Assembly: GCA_963995505.1 (NCBI GenBank)
Contig: OZ023185.1
Coordinates: forward strand, 868,001-932,000
Direction: 5' to 3'
DNA length: 64,000 bases
Source of the DNA: Hypericum androsaemum
Taxonomy: Eukaryota > Streptophyta > Magnoliopsida > Malpighiales > Hypericaceae
The notes under the pieces are model-generated. The model saw only the letters and a list, made by a program, of their open reading frames with translations. It did no database searches and had not been told where the DNA came from. Position 1 is the first letter of the stretch; each line of letters begins with the position of its first letter. The translations under genes and the position numbers were made by a program. Shown here piece after piece: positions 37,454 to 48,605 of the stretch.

Positions 37454-39403
37454 TGTTAGAAATTCAGCAACTAGGGAATAAAAATGCGCAAAGAACACGG
37501 ACGCAAGAGATAACGTGGTTCGGCCTAATGCCTACATCCACTGGAAGAAAGGAGAACTTTTATTGATTAGTTTTCGAGCCACAAAACCATACAAAAAACT
37601 TAGGGTAACATGTCTTTATATAGATACAAACTCTTGGTGTACAAGTAACCTATTTAGGTCAGATTAGGAGTCCAAAACCTAGTCAGAATAGGAATAGGAA
37701 TATGAATAGGAAATAAATCTTTCCTATTTCTCGCCATCCCAACAATCTCCACCTTGGCGAAAAATTATCTCGTGGAAGAACCATGAAGCTGCACCTTGAT
37801 AAAATACTGCCCCATGAAGAACCATGAGATCTTGCAAAACCAATCCGACTCTACCGACTCCATCTCGGACCATAGATAACTACATCAATAAGATCATCTC
37901 AACTTTCTCTTCACCTTTTGTTCAATCTCTTGGAGCCAGCCCCCAAACTCGAGCTTCTGAGCTTGCTTGGCCTATTTTCTCCAATCTCTATTGAATCCCA
38001 ACTAGCAAGTCCACCTGCTGAAGCAACCTTGCGACCAATAGACACGCCCTCTATTTTTTGGTCAGCCCCATGCTCTGCAACCTCGAACTGCTTTTTTGCT
38101 GGACCTTCTTGCCTCAAACCAATACTACATGCCATAGCATACAAAGAGCAACCTTTTGTTCCACTAAGTAGAACCCTCGACATGTCTCGAACTCTACTGT
38201 TCGGCCTTGAGTGAGATACCCGATTCGCCCGCGGTGCTACCAACGGCTTCACATTCTCCATGCAAAATTTACCCAATACCTTTGACGTGCACGTCCCTTT
38301 AGAAAACCATAGCAGGGCCCAGCTAACAATACTTCTCTGAGACAACCATAATTTTTTGCCAACTATACCTCCAGAAATAACCATAGCTTGCTATCTATAT
38401 CTTCGCGAATCCCAACTACACTCAAACCATCCATGTCAAGCCTTTGCTCCCTCATACGAACCAACCTCATATGACCTGAGCTTTTTTCTACTTCATCAGA
38501 CCCATTAATGTGACTCCACCTACAATAATGTTTTTCACTAACCTGTAGGTATTTTCTTTCACCCTTTATCCCTACCATCACATCATTCTCCACTTTCATT
38601 AGCATACCTTTATAACTATCATTGTTATAATCCAAGGTCCCTAATAAAAAGAGATTACCAGGATGTATTGGACTTGATAAGACAGAAAGTCAGTCACTAT
38701 CTGACCCGTCTGAACATGTGGCCATGGTTGTAGATGCCGATCCCTCCTCGTTGTCTTGATCCCCAGTTTGTCCTGGATAGTCCCCTTCATGCGCCCTTCT
38801 CAGCACTTGAAGCCACTTCCATTGAACTTCTTTGACTCCGACGTGGATCCTCTTCTATAACCCAGCTGGTGGCTCCTCATCATCCGCCAAGCACAAACGA
38901 ATCTTCGCTACCGCCTTGGCCTCCAACTCTTCCCGCTCTTACTCCTCCATCTTCTCGGACTTCTTCTCCGAGTGCACGATAACCATCTCTTATTGCACGA
39001 GGAGATCCTTGACACGCCTTTGTCATAACCCAAAATTCGAAGAACCATCGAACTTCACAAGAGCAAACTTCGCGCCGTCCGTCGTCCTCCAACCCAAGCT
39101 CTTGATACTACTTGTTAGGAATTCAGCAACTAGAGAATAAAAACGCGCAAAGAATACGGACGCAAGAGTTTACGTGGTTCGGCCTAATGCCTACATCCAC
39201 TGAGAGAAAGGAGAACTTTTATTGATGAGTTTTCGAGCCACAAAGCCATACAAAAAACCTAGGGTAACATGTCTTTATATAGATACAAACCCTTGGTGTA
39301 TAAGTAACCTATCTAGGTCAGATTAGGAGTCCAAAACCTAGTCAGAATAGGAATAGAAATAGGAATAGGAAATAAATCTTTCATATTTCTCACCATCCCA
39401 ACA
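37454..39403 (-). mobile_element. Nested short copia-derived LTR element with perfect 5-bp target duplication
   Basis: Two 291-bp LTRs (37454-37744 and 39113-39403) start TGTTAG and end CCAACA. They differ at roughly 19 positions by eye. ttctt flanks both sides (37449-37453, 39404-39408). On the minus strand the 5' LTR is followed by AGTAGTATCAAGAGC, a decayed initiator-Met-tRNA primer site. A purine-rich tract (AAGGTGGAGATTG) precedes the 3' LTR. The 1.37-kb interior is too short for gag-pol but keeps pieces of both. The insertion lies in the protease region of the older element. Confidence 0.93.
37911..39092 (-). pseudogene. Deletion-derived gag/pol remnants inside the nested element
   Basis: Read on the minus strand. 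First, a gag N-terminus near 39070-38870 (KFDGSSNFGL, then VKDLLVQ, EKKSEKMEE, LEAKAVAKIRLCLADD, broken by stops). Next, a GAG-pre-integrase piece at 38640-38420 (MLMKVENDVMVGIKG, then KHYCRWSHINGS and GHMRLVRMREQRL). Finally, a reverse-transcriptase C-terminal piece at 38370-38100 (KLWLSQRS, VLGKFCMENVKPL, MSRVLLS, SLYAMACSI). Zinc knuckle, protease, integrase core and RNase H are missing. The order is that of a normal copia element with the intervening blocks deleted. Domain assignments are from memory of copia families and are approximate. Confidence 0.65.
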
Positions 39404-40405
39404 TTCTTGTTAGCACAAATGTGCCTAGTAGCACCAGAATCGATCATCCACTTATTCATAGTGGTCATAATGTTGACTTCAGAAACTACAGCAATAATGT
39501 TGACCAGGCTTTCCACACACAAAACACGTCCCTTTCTTTTTGAAAGAGGTATTTGTGGGCCTGGAAAATTGATCAGTTTTCTTTTTCTCGTACCTCTTGT
39601 TGTTTGGGTTGTTCACTACCAGATTAGTCTTTGACATCATCGCCTTGGCTTTAGCAGCACGCATCTCCTTTTGATTAGTGTCTTCAATGACGATATGTGT
39701 GATCAGGTCAGTCAGCGCCATTTGCCTGTGTTTGTGCTTCAAATGCTACTTGTATGATTTCCACAAATTTGGCAGCTTTTCAATAAGGATTCCTATAACA
39801 AACTCATCAGGCAAAGTTATGTTTTCAGCCTTCAAGTCTTCAAGCAGCTTGTGGTACTCGTTGATCTACAGCTTGATATCCTTGTCATCTGTCATCTCCC
39901 AACGATAGAAATATTTGGTCACAAACTTTTGCTTTTCAACATCCTCGGCAGTGTACTTCACCTTCATAGACTCCCATATTTCTCGCGCCTTGTGTACATG
40001 CAGTACACATCAAACAAGTCATTAGATAAAGTGCTGAGGATAGTATGCATGCATACCTTATTGGTATATAACCATGCCTCTTGCAGCGTTGGAACTGCCT
40101 GGGATGAAAGTCTGCCTTCGATAAGGGCAGAAATGACCCTATGCATGTCGAGGACGGTGTAGACTCGTTCCTGCCACCTTTTGTAGTTGACACCGCTAAA
40201 CACCTCTTTCTTAGAGATGTCCGAAAATAGCTTGACAAATGTCACAGCAGCAGTCCCGGGTGGAGGAAGCATCACAGTATAAGGCAGGGTAGGAGGCGGA
40301 CTGACATGAACAACATCACTAGGATTGGTAGGAGTGGCACCAGGGCTGTCAGCAGTAGAAGGAAAGACAACAGCATCGTCAGAGGAAGATATTGATTCTT
40401 AAGAT

Positions 40406-41215
40406 AGTTGGTCAAACTGTAACTTCTCGAACATAACTCGAACCGAACCAGAACACCGATAGCCTGAGTTGTACTGCGGAGCACTGTCCTTAAGAATTAA
40501 TTCACCAAGGGTGATGACTCTCCAGGATTAAACAGACTCGTCCAAGGGAAGCCTCGGGTAACTTGTAAACTAATATGAATAAAAGGCACTTGGAAGTAAT
40601 GTCAGAGAGGAGAGGAGAGGTTTGCGTGAAATGGTGTATTCTGAAGGCTCACACACAGCCTTCTTATATAGCAAGCTAAAGGAGAACGTGGGGCAGAAAA
40701 ACTGGGCCATTTTGAATGTTAGTAACAACTTTGATTAGAAGAGTTGAAAAAGTGGTTAGAAAAAATCGGGGAGGTTCTAAACAACCTTTGACTGGTAAGC
40801 AAATATAACTGTTTTTTGAAAATAAGAAAACAATCTCCCTGTTTATGTGTAGGCTTAGTCAACAGCCAAAAATAATGTCAGAAGTTTGTTACATTTCTTG
40901 AAACCCCTCAATCAAGTTAAGCCCATTTTATTTTTATTTTCAAAAACAAAAAGTTGGTGAGGTGACTATATCATGCGCGCATGAGGGGGCAAAATAGTCA
41001 AAATACACTAAACAAGTCCAATTTCGGCCAACCACATGCGCGCAAGGCCTTTTCTTATCACAAGCTCTTTACAAGCCCCATAACACACATCTCCTTTTAA
41101 ACTTGCTTCCCATCCTTGCATTTTTCAATGTGGTACAAGGGTTTGCCAAAGTATAAGTCAAACTTAACTTTGACCTCTGTATTTTAATTTTCTTTCTCTC
41201 TCTATTTTTCCAACA
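40406..41215 (-). repeat. 5' LTR of the copia element
   Basis: About 810 bases, with TATATAAG on the minus strand at 40670-40663. It carries a segment around ggtgaggtgactatatcatg that is lost from the partner LTR. Its inner edge adjoins gag-coding sequence closely, without a clear primer-binding site, so the 5' internal border may be rearranged. Confidence 0.85.
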
Positions 41216-44200
41216 CTTTTAAGAGTCGTCTAAGTAGATGTTCGAATAATAGAGGTGTGAACATAAGAAATTATTATTTTAAAAATTGATGTCCGTCCGA
41301 TTCAACTACTACCCGAGACCAATATTGGCTCGATTTTTGTTTGAAAATCGGATATCAGTTCGACCACTAAAAATCTGGTTTGACCACTTGTTAAATTAAT
41401 GTTTGAAGATTTTATTTGGATAATATCAAAGTTTGTGAATATTTAAATTTATTTAGTATTTTGTCATTTTTATGCTAAACTAAATTTATTTTATATTATT
41501 TTTATAAATATTAAAAAATTTGATCCAACCGATGACCTCACCTGGTGGACCAAAAAATAGGAGATTTCTGGATTGGTCTCCTAGTTTGGTTTTAAAAACA
41601 TTATAACAAATAACATCGTCAATAGTTATAGTAGGCGCAAAAGTGGAAACAGCACGATAGGACAACCCAAATGAATTTCCTAAGTGTGCAAACAAATAAC
41701 ACATTTGCAATTATATAAAAGAGTGTCGATTTAGAAATGAATATTACATAAAAAGTAGTTCCTTGATGAACCACCAACATACCCTAAAGTTACTTTCCTT
41801 TTTTTATTTACCGTAAAAATGTGTTGAAATTTGAATACACTTTGTGTTCCAAAATTTTAAAAATCGTTTTCAATTAGGTCTAACTTGAAAATAATTTAAA
41901 CTTGTTGAAAAATACGTTTGGTTCGTGGGCTTCAATTTAAGTTTGCGTGGACGAAGACCAAATAGTTGGCCCAATATAACAGGCTAACTGTCTTCATTGT
42001 TAGGCCAGCAGGCCCGGTCTCTTTGCATGTCTATTTAATGAGCCGCATGTGCCAGCCATCAAAAAAATTTAAAGTTCACAAATTTCTTATTTAACAGTAA
42101 AAAGATATTTCCTCAAAAAAAAGTAAAAAGATATAAATATGCACCAAAGAATAAGACCGAAGTCACGTAAAAATTAAAATTGTTACCTAAATTATTTGAG
42201 AATATCGTAATCTAAGTACATACCCCAGATCTGACCAAGGCGACGAATTAGCCGCAAAGTTAAGTTATTCTTTAATTAAATATCGTATCTTTTAATTTAA
42301 AATAATTATAATATCTTGAATAAAGGCTAGGTAATAAGATAAATAGGCATGGCCATGAGTCTCCCATTATGTACCTAACAATAGGATATTCAACGAATCG
42401 GAGTACATTAGGAGAGAGGCCTAGGAGTGGCTTAACCCCGCGCTGCCTTTTGGTGGCTATAGGGTGGCTGGCTAATTCACCACGTTCACGTGGTTTCCCA
42501 CAACGATTTCGGGTGGAGACTGGGACCAATGTCCCGGGTAGCCCTGCGTACGTTGTTGCTGTTTGAATAAAGTCTGATATTCACACACCACTGCGGTTCG
42601 AAATTTTTTTTATCTTGGTGATATTAGTTTTACTTGAATAAAAATCAAGTGACATTTGCTACTAGCTTTTACTTGAGTTATCCATCATGCTACATTATTA
42701 ATCGGTATCAGTATATCTTGTCACTAATTTTATCATGTGTGCTATTTGAGAAAAAAAATGCAAGAAACTATGTAACATTCATATTAAAATATGGACCGAA
42801 TGGAGATTGACAGTGTCAAGATTGAGGGCCAATGGTATGTCATGTAGATAAAGTTAGTGACTAGAAGTGCAATGGCTAGAGTAAGAGTTCATAAGATCCA
42901 AACTCAAACTCTTGATTATAAACTCTATAAAATACTAATACTTAATTTTAAGTTGAGAAAAATGACATTATCTTTTTTCATTACGAGTGTTTTAAGATTT
43001 ATGATTTTTTTTAATGTTAATCTAAAACCAAAAGACATTTAACTTAGCGGTACATGGAGCAAAACGATTTGACACAAGTACAACGTTCAAACCTTGGCAA
43101 TGTGTAATTCTTGGAGTAAATTTACCTTTTAAAAAAATGTTAACTAAATGGATCTAAGTATGATCTATTATGGTAAAGTTCCATTTATGGGTAGTTTTAA
43201 GGTCTAGGTATATATGGACTGTATCCAGATCCAGACCCTAACTTTGAAGGTTGTCTGAATTTTTTTATCATCTGATAAGGGCAATGATCCACGGGGTCTG
43301 AATTTTTTTATCATCCCTTGATGAGACATTAAACACAAATGAAATAATGATATGGCGTGCGAAGGATATCTCAAGTAATTAAGATTAGCAAATGTCATTT
43401 GGTTCTCATTTGAAACAATATATTTCACCTCATGAGATAATCTATAAGAGAAGGTAATGGTACGCCAAAGTACAAAACAACATGGTACATAGTGAACTTT
43501 AAAATCTTTGTTTATACCCCTAGTTATCCGGATATTCATCGGGGCAACTAATCCATGCTCTAGCCAGATAATACTTTTTGATAATGACAAAAAAAATTCA
43601 ACGAATATTTACCGCAACTATTACTTGCTGATGTCACTATGAATCCAACTTGAGATAGGATAACTCTATGTCTACGGTAAACCATAGTCCGCAATAGTTA
43701 TGTTTAAAAAAAATGTATCAAAAGTCGGCCACGAGGAATCTAAATCAGTGAAAAGTGGGGTGTGGAAATCTACCTGTAGCGAGATAATTCTTCCTCGTTC
43801 GAGCATCCAGTGTCCTAGATGTTTCCGGATCGGTCTGCACGCTTCGTGCAGATAAATTAACAAAATAAAAAGATTGAAGAAAAATAAACGCTAAAAGCCA
43901 CTTAGATATCGGAGCATCAGGAAGATTATAGGCAAACCATGTTGAATTAATCCAATTTTGAACACATCAAATCACAAAGAACAACAAAACTTGTTATTAT
44001 TTGCAATGAATTACAACATAAGTGTATTTTTTGGAATTTAAATTCGAGATAGTATAGTTTTTTTTTAGTTAAACTTTCGACTAATTTGATAATTGTGGTT
44101 ATCTTTTGTTAGATGGATGAAACCAAAGTCAAAGTGGGAAATATCCCAAGTGCACCTGACGTGAGAATATGTTCCCACATGCCTCCCGTAAATGCAATCT

Positions 44201-44662
44201 TGGTAAAGAGAGAGGAGAGAGGCTTCTATTACTACTGTTCCAATTCCAAGCAAATGTTTGCAATTTCCTGTTAACGTTATTTTTAACCGATCCGATTCGT
44301 ATTGAATTTGAGTACATGTTGTAGTAATACTAACAAGGAAATGGGTCAATAGAAAGAAGGAATTTTCCACTTCTCATAGTTCAATTACAATAATGTCGGG
44401 AAAATTTGGGTTCTGATCCATGGTTTAGTCCCTTTCATCATCCAAACTTTCCCAACAATTACAAGTTAGCCCCAAAAATTAGAAAAATTAGAAACAGCAT
44501 CCACTAGCACCAACACCTAACCTAAGACAAACTAAAAACAAGACAACATTCCTCATTACACTTCTCGTAGAATTTATGGTCAGTAGCCAAACACAACCTT
44601 CACCCACCAAAGGCAATTCCGTTATTACCCTCCTCAAACCCGGATCATCATCATCGTCATCA
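41216..44662. other. Intergenic, no gene seen
   Basis: AT-rich, with a GC-richer patch at 42405-42560 that is open on both strands but shows no domain. tctgaatttttttatcatc occurs twice at about 43255 and 43298. Possible pol III-type remnant phrases near 42865-42910 are too weak to call. Confidence 0.4.
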
Positions 44663-45425
44663 CTAAGCGTAAACCGATCCATAAGAGAGGGCCATTAAGA
44701 GAACAGCGGCTTGCTCTTCCTCCCCGAGCTTCCTCCTCTGCTTCTCCACCGTCGATCTCTTCCTCACCATCACGTCGCGCCCTAGGGCCATTAACCTCTG
44801 CTTCAAACGGTCGCCCAACTTGCTGTTACCACTACTGTCGCCGCTGCCTGTGTTATTACCACTTTGCCCTTTTCTTGGCTTCCTCTCTTTGTTCAAGCCC
44901 AATGCGTCCCTCTTCTTCTTCCTGCTTCTGATCCCGCATGCGTTACACAATGACTGCACAAAATCACAGGACCAGGACCAAACATATTCAGCAATTTCTT
45001 AAAAAATTAATTATCCAAAATAAAAAATATATTCAGTCTAATCAAATAAATATATGGCACACTCAACTAAAATGCATGTACCAAACTACCGAAGTCTCCC
45101 TGCTATTAATTAATATACCATTTTCTTCTTAACACCACTCTAAATTAAAACACAATATTTTGACATTTCGTGGTATTATTAGGCGAAAAAAAAATAAAAA
45201 AAGGAAGTACCTTGGGGCCAGCTGGGCCGCCTCTCCATAAAGGGGTCTTAGAGGTCCCACAATCGGCGCAGGTTTTCTTGAACTGATCTGGTGATTTGCA
45301 GCTCATATCTTCCGTCTCCGATCCCTACAGACACAACAAAAGCAAAAGACTCGATCAGCTAAGAACCCTTGGATCAACTAGTGAAGTAGCGAAACGGGAC
45401 TCACTTTATCACACGGATCCAGCAT
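44663..45425 (-). CDS. LLM-domain B-GATA transcription factor (GATA15/16/17-like), 3 exons, 141 aa
   Basis: Exons 45425-45405, 45324-45211 and 44953-44663; 426 nt. Exon 1 encodes only MLDPCDK. A single GATA zinc finger of the plant class CX2CX18CX2C spans about residues 26-51 (CADCGTSKTPLWRGGPAGPK with SLCNACG across the intron). It is followed by the basic region IRSRKKKRDAL. The C-terminus ends AAVLLMALSYGSVYA, the LLM (leucine-leucine-methionine) domain that defines this B-GATA subgroup. Members act in greening, chloroplast development, stomata formation and hormone responses downstream of light, auxin, cytokinin and gibberellin. Length (141 aa) matches Arabidopsis GATA15-17. The 7-codon first exon is easily missed by automated gene callers. 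A TATA box lies 450 bases upstream. Confidence 0.95.
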
Positions 45426-45877
45426 TTTTAGCAAGATTACTCGAGATCTAAGAGCGACCCAGTTGAGATAATGCGATTAGCTGAAATGGGTAGTCGATCG
45501 AATGGCAGATCGGTGAAGAAAGGTGGAGTCTTGATCGGTCGAATGATGTATCAGACAAATGGAGGGTTTCTATGTAGAGAATAGAAGGGATCTACTTCTA
45601 GGGGGAGCTTGTAAGAGATCAGAGCAGAGGTAAGAGAACCTGAAAAGGTTTGAACTTTAAAGGGGGATGAGGATTTGGAGGGAGGGAAAGGGGATCAAGG
45701 AGAAGGAGGAGGAGGGAAAATCTTTTGGGGAAATTTTTGGGTATTTTTGAAAAATAGATTTGGTGGGCTAAAAGAAGAAAAATGACATGCAGCCACCAAG
45801 AGAGAGGGAGAGGTGGTGTTGGGGAGTGGATGTAAAATGAATTGAGTAGAACCGGCTCTTGGTGTGAAGGCAGGCCG

Positions 45878-45886
45878 CTTTATATA
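45878..45886 (-). promoter_or_regulatory. TATA box candidate of the B-GATA gene (TATATAAAG)
   Basis: On the coding strand TATATAAAG lies about 455 nt upstream of the start codon, implying transcription start near 45850 and a long 5' leader. The interval 45430-45850 is rich in purines on the plus strand (CT-rich on the coding strand), as expected for such leaders. Confidence 0.45.
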
Positions 45887-46491
45887 TGAGGAGGTGAAAC
45901 CCTAGCGCCAGCTGGGCCTGGAAATTACTAGTGTGTCCCTGGACTCGAAAATATTTGACCCAACGGGCCACCCGCCAAAATGTGTAGATTTGGGGAGGGA
46001 GGGAAAGATTGGGAATTAGGGCAAAATAAGAGGTGGGGAGCCAATTGGAGGGAAAGGAAGAAAGAGGCCTAAAACTGTATTTTGAAGTTTTGAGAGGCAG
46101 TTGAAAAAGGGAGCCAGGTAAGGTTGTTTTCTTTCTCTATTTTTTTTCTAATGTGTTTTTGGTTTGGGTATTTTCTTATTTGGGTTGTGGACGTCTGTGT
46201 CTCATGAGGACAGCATGATTAGGTTCTTTGTCAAACCGACACACATTTTCTTCTGTTTGACCGGATAGAGTTGATTAAATAAGAGGTCGCCGGTAACAAA
46301 TATTAGATCAGTTAGTTAATGAGTTATTATTGTTTAATCTATAACGATGTTAAATACTTGAAAAGATTTCTTAAAAAAAAAGTTGTAATGTAAGCAAGTG
46401 TAGCAGAATTACCGAGGGGTGCAAATCCGTCATGTTCGGACCACGTGTGAGTGTGCTTCAAATCAAAATAGTTTGGAAAAATAAATTAAAA

Positions 46492-47854
46492 GACAAATTA
46501 CCCTCACGTCCCAGGTATTTGGTTATCCTATCTCTTGAGTCTATGGATTTTCAAAAATTATTTTGCCATCCTCTGTGTTTGGTTTTATTATACTCTCGAG
46601 TCCCTGTCGCCAGAATATGCCATTTTCTCCGGCGAAACCCCACTTAAACAGACTAAAATGCATCTCTTACTTAAAAAAATACTCGTCTTTTCTCCCCTTC
46701 ATCTTCTTCCTCCCACCTTTAACCAAAACTCAAACTTTCTTAATAATTCTCAAAATAAATTTTTTTAAATGAGAATCAAAACGAATTATAGACATAAATG
46801 CACCTTTAACAAAAATATTTTTAAAAAATTAATTAGAAAAATTAAAACTTGAAGAACCTTAATTTTTTGAAAATTTAGGATTTCAAGTCAAATATTCATG
46901 GTGAAGAACCTTGGACACTTGGAACCCAGATGAAGAAGATAGCACCGCCCTTGAAAAACTAAAAATTAGAGATTTGAACCCTAATTATTACACCGAAGAG
47001 TTCAAATCTTTCTTTATGACAGTCACAATACTTCAAAGAAGAACAATCAGTCATTCGCGTATGACATGAGAGAGGCTGAACTTCCCGTCGGGGAGCTTCA
47101 CCCGCACCTTCTGATAGTCATTGTTGAGCGACTGCAGGTAGCGATACACATCCACATTGTCCTCGTGAGGCAGAGGTCGAAGGCATCGAGGACTCGGACG
47201 TACTTGCAATCATCGTTCTTGATGAACTAGACAATAATTTCCTTGCCGGACTGGATTTGGAGCATTTTGAGGACGAGACAAAGAAAGAGGGTGGGCTTGC
47301 GGGTACCGCCAAAGGTGCCACCGATGTGGTCGAGTTCCATGGCTTTGTCGACTCGGCAGTAAGGCCGAAGCACTACTCCTTCCAAAAGGAGTTCAGGTAG
47401 ATTAATGATTGATTGGAGCTTTATTAGCTTGGAGCTTGATGGGTTGTTATTGAATATTTGACTTGTAACCCTAAATTTGGATTAATGATTCGAATTGGGA
47501 TTTTCAAAATTAGGTTTTTTCAAGTTTTGATCTCTTTAATTAGGATTTCTTAAATTTTGATTCTTAATAATTAGTTTTGATTCTTACTAAGAAGGTTTAG
47601 GTTTGAGTTCTGGTTTGGTTAAAGATTGGAAAAAGAAGATAACGTGGGAGGAAGAAGAAGGTGAAGGAAATAATCAAATGGGAGCATTTTAGTCTTTTCA
47701 AGTAGAAGTTCGCCGAAGAAAATGGCATATTCCGGCGACAAGGACCCAAGAGTATAATAAAACTAAACACGGGGGATGACAAAATAATTTTTAAAAACCG
47801 AGGGACGAAACAAGTAGGATGACCCAGCACCAAGGACATGAGAATAATTTGCCC
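46492..47854. mobile_element. MULE-1: Mutator-like non-autonomous element, 1.36 kb, carrying a PRP38 fragment
   Basis: Terminal inverted repeats of about 165 bases: the left end (46492-46655) and the reverse complement of the right end (47690-47854) share CAAATTA, then AAAAATTATTTTG(C/T)CATCC, GTTTTATTATACTCT, GTCGCC(A/G)GAATATGCCAT and TTTTCT(C/T)CGGCGAA. The flanks aaattaaaa (46483-46491) and aaatttaaa (47855-47863) are a 9-bp target duplication with one mismatch. Long TIRs plus a 9-bp duplication are diagnostic of Mutator-like elements. No transposase frame is present. The interior holds a host gene fragment, i.e. a Pack-MULE layout. Confidence 0.85.
47051..47400 (-). pseudogene. PRP38: Captured fragment of pre-mRNA-splicing factor PRP38
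   Basis: The minus strand encodes, in three frames, a run collinear with plant PRP38: FWKE, stop, CFGLTAE, then VDKAMELDHIGGTFGG, RKPT, LCLVLKMLQIQSGKEIIV, stop, FIKNDDCKYVRVLDAF. After a frameshift it continues VDVYRYLQSLNNDYQKVRVK and LPDGKFSLSHV. PRP38 is a spliceosomal tri-snRNP protein needed for catalytic activation. At least two frameshifts and two in-frame stops make this copy dead. It covers about 115 residues of the N-terminal half. I see no intron within it. Its position inside MULE-1 points to transposon capture. Confidence 0.88.
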
Positions 47855-48228
47855 AAATTTAAATTAGGACAAATTACTATCAAGTCCATGTAGTTTGACG
47901 AATTCATTAATAGGATCCTTACTTTTTCAAAACTCCTCTTTTCGTCCTCCAAGTTTGGAAAAATAGAACTCTCGGGTCCTTATCAAGTCAGCTACTGATG
48001 TCATCAGTCAACCAAATTTGTATTATGACAGTTTTACCCTTACAATAAAAAACTAAAAAAACCTCCTTCAACCTCTCTACCCCCAATTACAAAAATACAA
48101 ACTCGGTAAAATCACTTGAGAAAGATTAATCGTGTTCGTTTTTTGGGATTTGATGATGAAGAAAACTCAGAGACCTACCAAGCAAATTACCAGATCTAAT
48201 TCTTAATTGCAGATTTTTTTATATTCAT

Positions 48229-48570
48229 TATTAGAATCTCCATATCCAACCCAAAATCTTAAGACAATAGTTTGGTAGATTTTTCACACTTATAAACTTG
48301 CCCCTCACTCGTGTTTTAACTAATGTGAGATTCTCAACACGCCCCCTCAAACGAGACCCATTGGGTCAAAGATTGCACTGGCTTTGACTTCACCAAAGTG
48401 CGAGAAATGGGGGTCGTGAGAGCTCAACAATGGGCACGGGATGGACCCACTCTGATACCATGTTAGAATCTCCATATCCAACCCAAAACCTTAAGGCAAT
48501 AGATTGATGAATTTTCCATACTTATAAACTTGCCCCCACTCGTATTTTATCCGATGTGAGATTCTCAACA
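48229..48570 (-). mobile_element. TRIM (terminal-repeat retrotransposon in miniature), 342 bp, complete
   Basis: Two direct repeats of about 110 bases (48229-48339 and 48461-48570) flank a 121-bp core. The right copy has the full TGTTAG...CTCAACA ends; the left copy starts TATTAG. On the minus strand the right repeat is followed immediately by TGGTATCAGAG, an exact initiator-Met-tRNA primer site. GAGGGGGC, a polypurine tract, precedes the left repeat. A perfect 5-bp target duplication ttcat flanks the element (48224-48228, 48571-48575). It has no coding capacity and must move in trans. Confidence 0.93.
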
Positions 48571-48605
48571 TTCATAGCTTCACATGTTCGTTGGCTTCAA
48601 AACTT

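Larger units (their letters stand above)
34187..40385 (-). pseudogene. Broken copia gag-pol
   Basis: Segments in transcript order follow. The gag region is at 40385-39750 (phrase FSGVNYKRWQERVYTVLDM). A zinc knuckle remnant lies near 39650 (CFVCGKPGQH, second half degraded) and the protease active-site region near 39440 (WMIDSGATRHICANKN). The nested insertion comes just after this. Protease/linker continues at 37448-37200 (DSRTTPVLGKGKVLLKL, with an in-frame stop after it). GAG-pre-integrase and integrase follow at 37090-36460 (HARLGHVS, CGICVESKLAKK, FIDDLSRYTKIYLL), then the integrase tail at 36445-35966. Reverse transcriptase is at 35596-34625 (KARLVARGFKQK, QMDVK, VDDMLIFG). The Tyr codon of the YVDD box is a stop. 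RNase H is at 34399-34187 (HCDCQAAIAIAKN, NLADPLTK). Frameshifts and stops split every domain, so no active polyprotein can be made. Confidence 0.9.
32844..41215 (-). mobile_element. Ty1/copia LTR retrotransposon, decayed, with a nested insertion
   Basis: Two related LTRs (32844-33585 and 40406-41215) flank gag-pol remnants that read on the minus strand in the copia order gag, protease, integrase, reverse transcriptase, RNase H. The left LTR begins TGTTGG and the right LTR ends CCAACA. The flanks ctttc (32839-32843) and ctttt (41216-41220) are a probable 5-bp target duplication with one mismatch. A purine tract (AGTGGGGGAT on the minus strand) adjoins the 3' LTR. The tRNA primer site next to the 5' LTR is not recognisable. 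A second element occupies 37454-39403; without it the host copy is about 6.4 kb. Many frameshifts and stops show that it is old and inactive. Confidence 0.93.

Noticed and set aside
42369..42566. GC-rich patch open on both strands, considered as an rRNA or organelle-derived fragment
   Set aside because: Could not be aligned by eye to any conserved rRNA or plastid segment; no protein family seen.
42857..43042. Possible second SINE remnant (ggctagagtaag ... actcaaactc)
   Set aside because: A- and B-box matches too weak and no tail or target duplication.
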